From contig PUQB01000699.1 of assembly GCA_003024785.1 (NCBI GenBank), forward strand, positions 58,625 through 122,624: a stretch of DNA of 64,000 nt, read 5' to 3'. The translations under genes were made by a program, and so were the position numbers. The stretch is from Selaginella tamariscina (taxonomy: Eukaryota > Streptophyta > Lycopodiopsida > Selaginellales > Selaginellaceae). The notes beneath the pieces were generated by a model. It made no database searches, was not told the origin of the DNA, and was given only the letters and a program-made list of their open reading frames with translations. Within the stretch, counting starts at the first letter, position 1; every line of letters begins with the position of its first letter. Below are positions 23,481 through 35,277 of the stretch, piece by piece.

Positions 23481-23559
23481 ATAGGCCTCTAGTACAAGGA
23501 AGCCAAAAGATGTTTAATTTCTCATTAGGAAAACCAGCTATCTCAGGTATGCATATGAC

Positions 23560-23700
23560 TTGCGACCAGCTTGCAACAGAAATCTGAGGCGTCTGGAGAC
23601 TTAAGAGTTAACAAAGTCTCAAATTCCTCCATAACCCTTGAAGGTTCAAACAAAACTTGCACTTGGAGGGCACTGCCACTCTGAATCAGTATGCATGTGT
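23560..23700 (-). pseudogene. Minus-strand ASH-domain fragment
   Basis: The minus strand reads ALQVQVLFEPSRVMEEFETL, then LLTLKSPDASDFCCKLVAS without a stop. The pattern 'VxFEPxxxxEFxxxLxLxSPD' is typical of ASH/MSP domains, as in the plus-strand fragments just upstream. The opposite orientation implies an inversion within the decayed locus, or a separate gene copy. Confidence 0.5.
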
Positions 23701-24149
23701 ATGTAGATTTCACGTATGCATGTGTATGTAGCTTTCACCGGAAGTACATGATTGAATGTGTATCTCTATACACACACATGTAGCAGGTGTGTATGCGTGT
23801 GTTATTGATTAAAACTGAAAGTAAAGCCAGAGCAAAGTGTGTATATTATATTATATATATATAATATATATATAATGTTCTATCTAACTATGTATTACGA
23901 TTATCCCTATGTATACAAAGTTCTTTCATTGAGAGTATATTCAATAAGTTCTATATAGAAAACCACAAAAGAATTGCACTTATGTCAAATAAATATCTAG
24001 TAGAGTGCCATCTTATACAAGTGTTTAACATACACATGTGTATACATATCTTGTGTATTTGGCAGAGTTGTATGTGATCACCAACAATCTAATTGTATGT
24101 AATACTAATGTATAGAAGATGTACATGAATGGTTAAGCCAACTGTACAG

Positions 24150-26560
24150 TGACCACTTAACGAGAATATAAGAATCCCAAATGAAAAACCAGGAAAAAAA
24201 TCATCCAACCTTGAATTAAATTGTGTGTTACAAAGTAATACCAATAATAATTATTAAAATACAAGTATACACATATAACATAAAATATCAAAAGTTACGT
24301 TCCTATAAAGGTTTTTATAAAATTTAATTAATTTTTAAAGTTTAAATAACATGGATGGATTTTTTTATAATTGGGTCCTTGTATTTTCGATTGGGATCGA
24401 AATATTTTTTAAAAAATCACATAGTCAACGATCTAATTCCATAAATGAACTTTTAAAGTTATAATACAGCGAATCACTTTCAAATGCAATTCATTTAAAA
24501 CATAAGATTATTGTAATGTGATGAATAAAATTAATATTTTATAAATTTTATATTAATTAAATATAATACTTATTTAATGTGTTTAAAAGATCATTAGCAA
24601 AGAAATTTAAAATTGTATTTATATATATTATGTATGTTTCTATTATAAATTTATATGAATATAATTATTTTATTATGCTAAGTATGAAATTTACTTTTCT
24701 AATATATTTAAACTACCAAATATTCATAAAAGTATATAGAAACATTAAATATATAAGAAATACATAAACACTTATATTTGTTGATCTTCACCCCAAAATA
24801 TATAACAAAATGAACATTAAGAACTGATTTCTTAAAATTATTTAGACCATATAAATTAAAATATATAATATAATAATATACAAATGTGTCACTGTAATTA
24901 TATTGTTTAAGGTTAAAAATAAGTAAATGAATTGTTAAAATTGTATGTGAGTTAAAATTTTTATCTTTTCGTTAAATAAATTCATCGTTTTAAAAACAAA
25001 AGTGAAGAAATGCATAAAAATGTTTAAAGAAAATTATTTAAAATGTAAAAGTTATATATATAATAAACACATTTTTTGAATTTTAATAATTTATTTTAAA
25101 CATGTTTGAGACACAAAGTTTTAAAAAGTGTTTTTGTTTAAAACTTTATGCATTAGTGTAGTTTTATAATTTATATGGATTCATGCGGGCACATGTGTGT
25201 GAATTCATATGATAATTTATAATATAATATTGTAATTTAATTACTTATGAAAAAAGTATATTGATATAGAAATTATTTGTTATGCATTTTTATTAAACAT
25301 TATTAAGGGAACTTTGTAAATGTTTATGACAATGTCGTAACATTTAACAATCTTGTTAGAAAAGTTATATTTAAAAGTAATTTTAAATAATAATAATGTG
25401 TACACGGTTTTGCTCATCGTTCTAAGTATTACATAATATACACAGTGAAGAAAATTAAAAAATATAACATATTTTAATATCAAACCACTTTTAATCACGC
25501 TATATTTTTAACTTTCTTTATTGTCTAAATTATATAACATTCACAAATGATGAATAAAATCATGTACACATTAATATCATTAATTATAATCACTTTTAAA
25601 TATAATTTCTTACATACGATTGTTGAGTGCAACAACGCTAGTGTGAGTTTTACTAAATTACCTTAACAATGTTTAATAAGAATACATCATAAATAACTTC
25701 TATGTTCAGGTACTTCTTTCATAAATAATTTAAATTATACAATATTACACTATAAATTATCATATTAATTTACATACACACACACATTTCAAAAGTAAAT
25801 CATTCATAAATCAACTCCATCGCAAAATTTCAGGTAAACAACAATTTAGTCCGTGTCCATATACATTTATTGTTAAAGCTACAACTTTATAAAAAAAAAA
25901 ATAAAAAATATAATATTGAATTCTATAGTGTAAAGAATCTTTCAATAACGATCGTACCATAAAACTTAATGTTTATATTAAAATTTATAATTACTGCTAA
26001 TTCATGTTCTTTACATCGTTTTGGTGTAAAAGTTTTTTTCACACACACATATACACCATATGTAATCGTGTTTAAATTAAATTTCAAGTATTAATTAACA
26101 TCTGTGTCTGGAGTTCAGGAGTTTATATATACTATAATTTTGAAAAGCAATCTCAGCCGTACAGAGTGGATGTTAGATTAATTCACTAAAGGTAATTATC
26201 ATATAAATACGAAAGTTTTTTATGTTAACTTTGCATCAATAAAATTTAATGTTTATTTATCAAATTATTATTGCAAATGCTTTTATATATAGAAAATTTC
26301 ATAAATTAAGTGTTTGTGTTTTAATACTAATTAACTTTATTTTTAAATTAAATTCCATTACTAATATACATAATAGGATTCCGGTAAATCAAAACACGCA
26401 CTGTTCTTGTTTGCACATAAGAGAAGTTTAATGTTAAACTTACAACTTTATAGTATATGCAAAATATTAAATTCTACATTTTAAATAATATCAAGGATTA
26501 TGTTATAAGGATTCTATGAAATATACTTATGTATTCTTAATAGGTCTTATACATACCTTG
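24150..26560. other. AT-rich, gene-free region with inverted and dispersed repeats
   Basis: Strongly AT-rich. Contains the left arm of an inverted repeat (24485-24850, partner 30120-30635) and one member (about 25000-25320) of an AT-rich repeat that recurs at 28600-28900 and 29410-29600. No open frame of credible composition. Confidence 0.65.
24485..24850. repeat. Left arm of long inverted repeat
   Basis: Reverse-complement similarity to 30120-30635, for example ACATAAGATTATTGTAATGT at 24497 against its complement near 30600, and TTCACCCCAAAATATA at 24788 against TATATTTTGGGGTGAA near 30170. The right arm has about 130 extra bases (30415-30560). Confidence 0.75.
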
Positions 26561-26569
26561 AAAACCGAT

Positions 26570-27111
26570 CTATTACGAATACATAAGATATATTGTAGAA
26601 TAATACCTTGAAACTATCTACTAACAATCTAGCATATACATATTATTTTGTGATTATTAATACGTACACTATAATATACATTATCTTCATATACATACGT
26701 GTCGTGTTCTTAAGACTATGACATTTGTTCTTATACACTTATGACTCCTTATGTATTCTCAATAGGTCGTGTTCTTAATACTATGACATTTATTATGAAG
26801 AACACGACTTCCGATCATCTGGAGAGGAACCTTACCTTGGCGAAGCAAGTTTTCACACACGCACCACACACGCACTGTATCGCAGTGGATTGGGACGATA
26901 CTATGCTGCTACCTGCAGAGGACAAACCTCTTGAAGATAAAGGGAAACCAGCACCAGCCGCTCCTACAAAGGGAAAGGGTGAAGCATTACCTGACCAGTG
27001 AATCCTGCTGAACCTAGTTTGGAGATTGTTAAGGGCACAGGGAAGTTCATAAATCTCAAGCTGCATGGAATAGCGGACAATGCCAGGTATTTGCGTGAGT
27101 GTTTGTGTACG

Positions 27112-27146
<35 letters not shown>

Positions 27147-27330
27147 GTATCTGTGTGTGTGTGTGTGTGTGTGTTCCTTCTCATTGAAGAGCGTAACCAA
27201 GGCAAAGATGCCCTTCTCATGGCAGTGAAAGGCAGGACGGGTCCATAGAAAGTGAGAGTATGTATATGGCTTGAGCCTTCTTATGGAGTTTTGGAGCCCG
27301 GGCAGGTGCTAGATTCTACGAGGTTCTTAG
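26570..27330. repeat. Duplicated segment, right copy (partner 20215-20940)
   Basis: Same landmarks as the left copy, plus additional sequence that the left copy lost between GGACAAAC and TTCCTTCTCATTG. Confidence 0.85.
26766..26808. other. Conserved 43-base hairpin (copy 2)
   Basis: Arms GTCGTGTTCTT / AAGAACACGAC, identical to those at 20368-20410, with only a one-base change in the loop. An identical stem in two diverged copies may reflect constraint or simply recent duplication. Confidence 0.75.
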
Positions 27331-28020
27331 TTGCCAAGATTCCCAACTTGGACCAGCCTGTAAGTGATCTCTCTCTCTCACACATAAAGACACTTCTTTG
27401 TTGTATAGCAATACACCACTAGATACACTCTTCTGTGTATGCACGTCTGTCTATCTAAATATAAGTTTATGCAAAAACCTGAATTATGTATATATAGATA
27501 TATTTGTGTATGATTTGTGTATGAAATATTTATAATAACTTAGGAATAATATAGTAAAATATCCAAGTGCGAGTGTATAAACGTGTATATATGTGTGCCA
27601 TGTGCACACGCATTGTGTGATTTTCAACACAGGACCTGTACGAGGCAACTAATCTTCATCCCTCTAATCTACATCCAAGTCTAAAGGCTACATATTACTC
27701 TAGAACTCGTAAGCTCTCGCGCGTATTGTACTTATATCAACATGGAGACGAAGCATGAACTTGTAGAAGTGAATCAAATGCGGCAACTGCTATAAAGTCA
27801 TTCGCAGTAATGGATCTGTGCACTCTTCCAAGGTACAGACGTATCCTTAATAGTAAACCCTAAACACCAATTAGTATGCCCTAATTAAGTTAATTATTTG
27901 GTGCTGATGTGGCACAGGGAAAACAAACAGCCGAATCGTGATGCAGTAAATCCAACGAATATACCTTACAAGTTTATCTACGGCGTATGACGTGGAGCTA
28001 ATCACTGACGAGGATGTTAC
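26810..28020 (+). pseudogene. Axonemal ASH-domain protein remnant, block 2
   Basis: Plus-strand fragments: AVDWDDTMLLPAEDKPLEDK, then a Pro/Ala/Lys linker GKPAPAAPTKGKGEALPDQ (26887-26998). After a stop or frame change come NPAEPSLEIVKGTGKFINLK and LHGIADNARY (26999-27088), with a following intron that begins GTATTTGCGTG and ends near 27180, then FSLKSVTKAKMPFSW. Later fragments at 27633-27720 and 27920-28020 (VELITDEDVT before a GTACGTG donor) are weak. 'SLxIxKGTGKFINLKL' and 'KxxxPFSW' fit ASH domains. Compared with block 1, this copy preserves the linker and the LHGIADNARY part. No single frame covers it. Confidence 0.55.
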
Positions 28021-28239
28021 GGTACGTGCACGTGCGAGCATGCCTGTGTGAACATGTGCTGAGCGTGACGTGAGCCGTCTTATTGGTTAAGGGTTCCAAT
28101 CTCATGGACTGCTTGATTAGACTATTTTTAGAAGCCGTGATGCACATGTAGCTGTTCCACCTGCAAAAATACGATTTTAAGGTTCGTGTAGATTCGTTTT
28201 GCATGCATGTGTGTGTTATGTATATATATATATATATAT

Positions 28240-28365
28240 ATATATGGGCATGGACCAAAATTGAAAGACGGAATGGTGCATGTGTGTGTATATACGTATG
28301 TATGTATGTGTATATGTATATATATATGGGCACGAACCAAAGTTGAAAGACCGATGGTGCATGTG
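28240..28365. repeat. Tandem duplication around (TA)n, about 80 bases
   Basis: TATATATGGGCATGGACCAA (28240) recurs as TATATATGGGCACGAACCAA (28322), each followed by TTGAAAGAC and ATGGTGCATGTG. Confidence 0.8.
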
Positions 28366-28499
28366 TTTTCCCAAGTGGAGGCATAAAGTAAAACATATTT
28401 ATGGCATGGCTCAATTTAAAAGATGCTGTATAATATGCACATTCGTTTTGCTTAATGTATATACATGTATATATATAATATCTGTAATTGAGCATAGCA

Positions 28500-31030
28500 C
28501 GACTATTGTGTATTTAAAATTTTTACGATGAAGCTATTTTGACGGGTGATACTTAAATATTTGTATTAACCTTTGTACACGAGACATACACGAAGAAGTA
28601 CATGAAAATGTTTAAAGAAGAGTTTTTCGAAATGTAAGAGTTATGCATGCATATACATATTTTTTATATTTTAATAATTTATTTTAGGCACATTTGAGAT
28701 ATTAAGTTTCAGAAAGTGGACCTTTTGTGTTGCTATAGCTTGTTACTTGTTCTTGGTACACACACATGTGTGTGTGACTTTATATAATAATTTATTATAT
28801 GATATTATACAATTTAATTAATCACAACAGAAATACTTGGACCCATGAATTATTTGTAATGCATTCTTATTATATATCGCTACAAAATTTAATTTAATAT
28901 AGATTCATTGCACTTAACAATTATATGTGTTAAGTTATATTTAAAAATGATCTTAACTAATGATACTTTTCCACATTATTTATGAACATTACATAAGTTA
29001 TGTAATAAAGAAAATTAAAGAATATTAAGTGATTAAAAGTATTCTAATGTTAAAATTTAAGTTATAATTTTGAAATTTTATATTATTCGATTCAATTTTA
29101 AAAATTTGTTAATGGAATTTCCTTTTATGTAAATAAATTTAAAATTTAAAAAAAAATTATTAATTTTTGCATATAAACAACGATGAATTTTCTTATAATT
29201 AAAGAATATGCACGTGAACAAATGCAATTTCTTTTTAAAATTGAAAAAAATAATAATGATTTTTTACAATAAGAAAAATGTTGTGATTTAATGATTTTTC
29301 TTTATTATATTTTGATGTGTAAGTACCACATTTAAATGATTATATTCATTTGTTATTAACTTTAAACAATATAGTTACATGTGATATATATGTATATAAT
29401 TATTATTATGTATTTCTTAGCACACATGTGTGTGAGTTTATATAATAATTTTTATATAATATTATGCAATTTAGTTAAAATACTTAGACACATAAATTAT
29501 TCGTGATGCATTCTTATTATACATCATTATAAAATTCAATACAAATTTATGACAGCGTCATTACACTTAATAATTATATGTGATAAGTTATATTTAAAAA
29601 TGATTTTAATTAATGATACTTTTACCATCGTTTATGAGCATTACATAAGTTATGTAATAAAAAAAATCAAAGAATATTAAATAATTGAAAGTATTTCAAT
29701 TAAAATTTAAGTTGTAATTTTGGAATTTTATATTATTCAATTCAATTTTAAAAATCTGTTTCTTTTGCTTAAATAAATTTAAAATTAAAAAAAAAATCAT
29801 TAATTTTTACATATGAATAATATAAATTTTTTCATAATAAAAGAATATGCACATGAATAAATGCGATTTTTCTTTCAATTTTTTTAAAAAACACTAATAA
29901 TGATTTCTTGTAATAAAAAAAAATATTTATTTTGTCCGGAGTGCTGTCCGAAATAGAGTTGCAATGCTTATGGTATGCGTGATTTAATGATTTTTCTTGA
30001 CCATATATTTTGACGTGCACGTACCATATTTAAATGATCATATTTATTTATTATTAATTTTAAACAATATAATTACACGTGACATATATATATATATTGT
30101 TATTATTATGTATTTTTATTTATTAACCATAGATAGTTAAAAAAAATGAATTCTCAATATTCACTTTTTATATATTTTGGGGTGAAAATTAACAAATATA
30201 AGTGGCATTAAAACTAAAATCATGTTTATGTATTTCTTATATATTTAGTGTTTTCTTATATATTTGGTAGTTTAAATATAAAAAAAAGTAAATTTCATGT
30301 CTAGCATAATAAAATAATTATATTCATATAAATTTAAGTATGATATTCATAAATTAATAAAAAACACAATTTAAATTTATTTGCTAATGATTTTTAAATA
30401 CATATTAACATACAATTTTTAACTAGCATTAAAGAAATGTATTTATTAAAATTAAATATGCATAACTCAATTGCACTTGAGTTTAAATAATTTTTATACG
30501 TTAGTTATTTTGAAAGAATTTCCCATTAATACCCATATTAACAACGAACATTATATTTAATTATTATAAAATTTATAAGATATCAATTTTACTCATCACA
30601 TTACAATAATCTTATGTTTTTAATAATTACGTTTGGGCCAATCACCAATGAAAATATAACATTTTATGCATATGTATTGTGTACAATTTAATATGGACCC
30701 AACGGGAGGGGTGACTTCCATCATAAATATGTAAATACGATAAATTTCATGGGTATAATATAATTTTCCCTCGTAAATATGTTATCGATCAAATTTAATT
30801 CTTGTATATCACATTATTATTAACAATATTTATACATAAATAATGCTTTTATATATAAAAAGTAAGAAAGTTGCGCTAAATTTTGGAATAGTATTCTATA
30901 TAATAAAACTGAAAGGTGAATCCTTTAATTGTTTATACAAGCTTTTTAAGTTTAACTCTGTTCATGTAGGTATCCTAATAAATCAAGATAAAGTTAATGT
31001 TATTCTTAACTAACATATCTAATCTCACTC
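28500..31030. other. AT-rich, gene-free region with tandem AT-rich repeats
   Basis: Holds two tandem members, about 650 bases apart, of an AT-rich repeat (28760-29150 and 29415-29800; shared CACACATGTGTGTG, TATATAATAATTT, GATGCATTCTTATTATA and ATTACATAAGTTATGTAATA) and the right arm of the inverted repeat (30120-30635). No genes seen. Confidence 0.65.
30120..30635. repeat. Right arm of long inverted repeat
   Basis: Complement of 24485-24850. The arms enclose about 5.3 kb that includes block 2 of the axonemal remnant. No transposase, terminal TG/CA ends or target duplication recognised. Confidence 0.75.
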
Positions 31031-31305
31031 TTTTCTGAATGCCAACTCCCCATTGCCATATGTGTGTGTGTGTGTGTTATGGAAGTAGCTCAGTTTGCAA
31101 CAGACCCACACACACAAGTACCTGGGTAAGTCATCAGTTTGAACACAGATGTTGTTCCTAATTCTTACCAAGCTCCTGAAGCACGTTTCAAAGAGTCTCG
31201 TTCTTTATACATATATATACACTCATCCAGATCGAAGAAGAATATCCACTCAGCATCTGCCTGCTTTAGCAGCCCTACCAACAGTATCACTATCTTAAAT
31301 TCAAT

Positions 31306-32994
31306 TCAATCACGTGAAAGATGTGACAACCGCAAGTCTGCTCGCAGAAGCTCTAGATCGTGTGAAGCTAACATGATCTTGGCACTATCCACACCTTGAG
31401 GCCAGTTAATCATCTGGTTCAAGAACAGAGGGTATCTCACTTGACCAGACTCCCCAGCCCAGTCGAAATCAATAAAAGCCACCTGCGCAGTCTTGATGTT
31501 GTATATATGTTTCGCTTCCGCATATCACCGTGGACATGAGATGGGTACTGCCGATGCACCTCTTCATACGCAGCAACAATATGCTCCCGACACAAAGTCC
31601 AAGCATCATGCTCTAGAGCCTCACCACTGTATGAGTCGGATCCAACACATGCACAGGCCACCAACCTTCACGTGAAGAGTAGTAATCCATCTTGATAACA
31701 TTCCACTCCCCTGGAAGTGTCTCGTAAGAGAATCTCGGAGCAAAGCCTGCCTCACTCCACTTGCTATGGACATCTATTCCATACCTCTGGCAAAACTTGA
31801 ATATCTTCTCGTCTCCATTTGAGTACCTTAACCTGAATATCAGTTGTGGATCTCTTCCCCTGTACATCTTACGCACCGTACTGTTGTCCACTCCCGAGTG
31901 AAACGCTCCACCCTAAGGCCAGGTATGCTTCTCCACTTCGTCAGTTAAATACCAAGGCCAGGCAGTTGCATCAGCTCTTGCCTCATAAACTCGCTGGACA
32001 GAAGGCCGAAGCACCCTGTAGAAATCTGCAAGGAACTTTATGGCAACGGGAATAGAAGACAGAGCTCTTGACAAATGCATCAGGTGCCCGTTATCCTCTA
32101 AGTATCGGAGAATATGCAGATATGGCGTGAAAGGCTGGTAACCAGGACGTTCATGGCAGATAGCACCTCCCACTCTTATAGTCGCCCCAACAACTTCCAG
32201 TATCAGCATCGGGACGCATGAAAGCCAGTAACTCCAGTGATACTCTCGCTCTGTTTTGTGACGTGGTTCCCGTAGTACTTAAGAGCTTCAACACAAGGCT
32301 CACCCTTAATCCCAAGCTCAGGCTTCACCCCCACATAACAAAGAGGAATCCATTGATCCCCAATCTCGATCTCAACGACAGTATCGTCACGTTGAGTTAT
32401 CCTGATGTTGTGTCCCGGGAGACGACTAGCAAGATAAATCTCCAAACTGTCAAACAGATGCCTCTGGCGATTCTCCTGGTTGTCATAATAGTCGCTCATA
32501 TCCATCATGCCAATCACGAACTTCCAGTCGCAATCATCCAACTCATGAGACTCGAGATGCCTTACAAACACAGCGAATGATTTATTCGCCAGGGGCAATG
32601 CCATGCTCGCAGATACACGTCCAACGTCATACACTGTGTTTTCGCTGTTGCCCAAGTGCTTCTTCATCTGGCTCACAGACATCGCAAATGCCGAGGCCGT
32701 AGGCAGCCTTCCGTGCAATGAAAACCACGAACTATCCCTCGCAAGTTTCTAGAATTGAGCCTCCATTCACGATTTCAGCATCATTTCTCAGATATGAGTT
32801 ACCTGAATGAAGATGATTTCTGCTCCAGGAGAGAGCCTCATTGAGGGCGCCAACACTCCTCCGGTGTTTGATGCAAGATAACCCTTGAAACCCATCTCCT
32901 GCATTGCCTCTTTCGCATCCTTCGCTTGGATGCCCGGAAAGTAAGCAACCCTCGCAAGCTGCTCACCATTCTGCGCCTTCACCAACACATCCAT
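31306..32994 (-). CDS. Kinase-like protein with small beta-grasp-like N-terminus
   Basis: First exon (32994-32803) encodes MDVLVKAQNGEQLARVAYFP ... LAPSMRLSPGAEIIFIQ, shaped like a ubiquitin-like or ThiS-like fold; a 54-base intron follows. The second exon covers a long region with SFAVFVRHLESHELDDCDWK, IYLASRLPGHNIRITQ, VGVKPELGIKGEPCVEALKY and GATIRVGGAICHERPGYQPF. At the C-terminus is a kinase catalytic core: SHVHGDMRKRNI (31560) with the catalytic HxD aspartate, then AQVAFIDFDWAGESGQV (31470) in place of DFG, ending at 31306. I recall similar 'HGDxRxxNI...FIDFDWAG' proteins scattered in fungi, algae, mosses and lycophytes, without known role. The N-lobe is not recognisable. Coding segments occur in more than one frame with about three changes, so it may be broken or need better consensus. 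Confidence 0.6.
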
Positions 32995-33159
32995 AAACCC
33001 TAAGCTAGCCCTAGAAACGAGTATACATAATATATATATATATACATACAAAGATCGCATAAGACAGGAAAAGAGCGGATATTCTTTTCAGATAAGATTC
33101 CAGGATATTCTAGTTATGGTGCTCTGGTTCTAGGGCTTTACCTTTAAGGGCTCTTAGCG
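32995..33159. promoter_or_regulatory. Divergent promoter with telo-box
   Basis: Only 165 bases separate the start codons of the kinase-like gene (minus) and the plant-specific gene (plus). TAAACCCTAA overlaps the minus-strand start (32994-33003), and a TATATATATATA stretch lies at 33031-33042. Likely shared by both genes. Confidence 0.45.
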
Positions 33160-33327
33160 ATGGCTCAGAGCAGCCAGCAGCAGGCATTGGACAAAATGGT
33201 TCTGGATGCGACTTGTAAGATCGGAAAGCGGATGCGAGATGCAGATGAGGAGGTTTATCTCGATAATTTTCATACCAACAAGAGATATCTCACTGAGGTA
33301 CTTAATTACTATGTATGTATGTGTGTG

Positions 33328-33377
<50 letters not shown>

Positions 33378-35211
33378 TATGTATATGTGTGTATCCACAT
33401 GTTTATCTATTGTTTGTCCAGATATACAGATTTATCCACATTCCCGTTATCTATATCTATATCTATATCTATCTATCTATCTATCTATCTATATATATAA
33501 TTAATTAATTAATTAATTTATTTATTTGTGTATGTGTGTGTGCACTAATATATAAACACATTATTTACTCACGCTATAATCATAACATACGCACGCACGG
33601 ACACACATCCATTGGTTTTACCTCGTACTAATTATTGGTTTTGATTGTTTACATATGCTAGTTGCTCTAGATTTATATAATTACCACATGATATTATGTC
33701 ACATTTATTAATTACATCTGCTTGAATCTAATATATATATATATATATAATGCATATGTTTCTCTATATGTTTGAAAGCATTAGATGCACACATATACAT
33801 AGAGCCATATACAGACACTTCTTTACTGACGCTATAATCATAAAACACACACACACACACACACTCCTGGTTTTAATACGAAGCAAATTAATTATACCGT
33901 TGCTAAGCTGTCTTGTTCTCGTGTATATATATGTATGCATGTTGTATATGTATATTATAGATTGCCACAGAGACATAGAATGTTCGAGCTAACGTATCTA
34001 TGACATTGTTTTAAAATGTCCGATCTGTATATGTATATATAATGTACGTATGTCTGATGTATATGTACACATTTACACACACGTATATGGGTACATAGAC
34101 ATATACACAACTACCCATCGTTTACATTGGCCAGTTGTTTGTCTTGCTCTGTGATGCGTGTGTGCCTGCGTGTGTGGTGCCACGTACATACAATCAAATA
34201 ACTTCTCATATAATAGAATAATTGTAGCTGCTCTGGTCACTCATTCGTCTGCTGATGTGCGTGCGTGTGTTATATACATCACGTACACGTCCATTAATAC
34301 TCAATAAGGTGTATCCAGGTAATATCATCTAGCCTCAATGGGTTGAAGGTTGGGGACGTAGAAGATATCTCAAGAGAGTATTCATTTGGTGACGTTAGTG
34401 AATCTCCTTCAACAGCACTCCTTTCCAAATCCACTTGTGTGTAAGTTTTGTATATTATATACACATACGACTCTGCGTTATTTATATAGACTATTATATG
34501 TAATGTATATATTTGTATTTTAGTGATGATTCTTCAGCGGTGGATTCTGCAATGTCGGACGACAGTGAAGAGAGTGTGGGATATCGTACGGCAAGGATAT
34601 GTGATCCTACGTCATCTCCAGATAGGATTTCGTCAGGAAACACGTCACCAATTCGAACATTGTCACGTTCATATTCATGCCGCCTACCCCATCCTCGAGT
34701 TTCCACGTGAAGCAACGTTCTTATGAAGGTGTGCATATGTGTGTGTGTATGTGTGTTAGCTAGCACATACTTATCTACACAGAGGAAGAGCAGGTGTATA
34801 TTTGCATGACACAACATGCCACAAACAATACAGAGACAGATATAGCTTATATATGTGATATATACAGTTAAGGTATACATAGACTACTCTGTGCGTATAC
34901 GTATTTATGTGATATGTATAAGTTCGTATACCACTATATATGACGAGTGCTCATCTTCAGTAAATATCTACATGCGCCAAACATTCTGTGTGCGTGCGTG
35001 TAATGGAGTACTTATGCAGGACGTCTTCCACCGTCGCCGTCCGATCCTTGTCAACAACCGAATCTACGTAGAGCTGCACTCATGCGTGCTACACATCTAC
35101 GTGCACGCTCGCCTGGTGGTTGCATATATGATACAAGACTACAGCAGATACTTACACCAAGTTTAATGCACCGACAGGTTAGCCTACTAAGTATTTACAT
35201 ATATATAATAT

Positions 35212-35277
<66 letters not shown>

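Noticed and set aside
27998-28495. 165-codon minus-strand frame
   Set aside because: Composition is dominated by Tyr/Thr/His from TA/CA repeats, without a domain.
31079-31110. GGAAGTAGCTCAGTTTG, resembling a tRNA D-arm region
   Set aside because: No cloverleaf can be drawn with the following CACACA-rich sequence.
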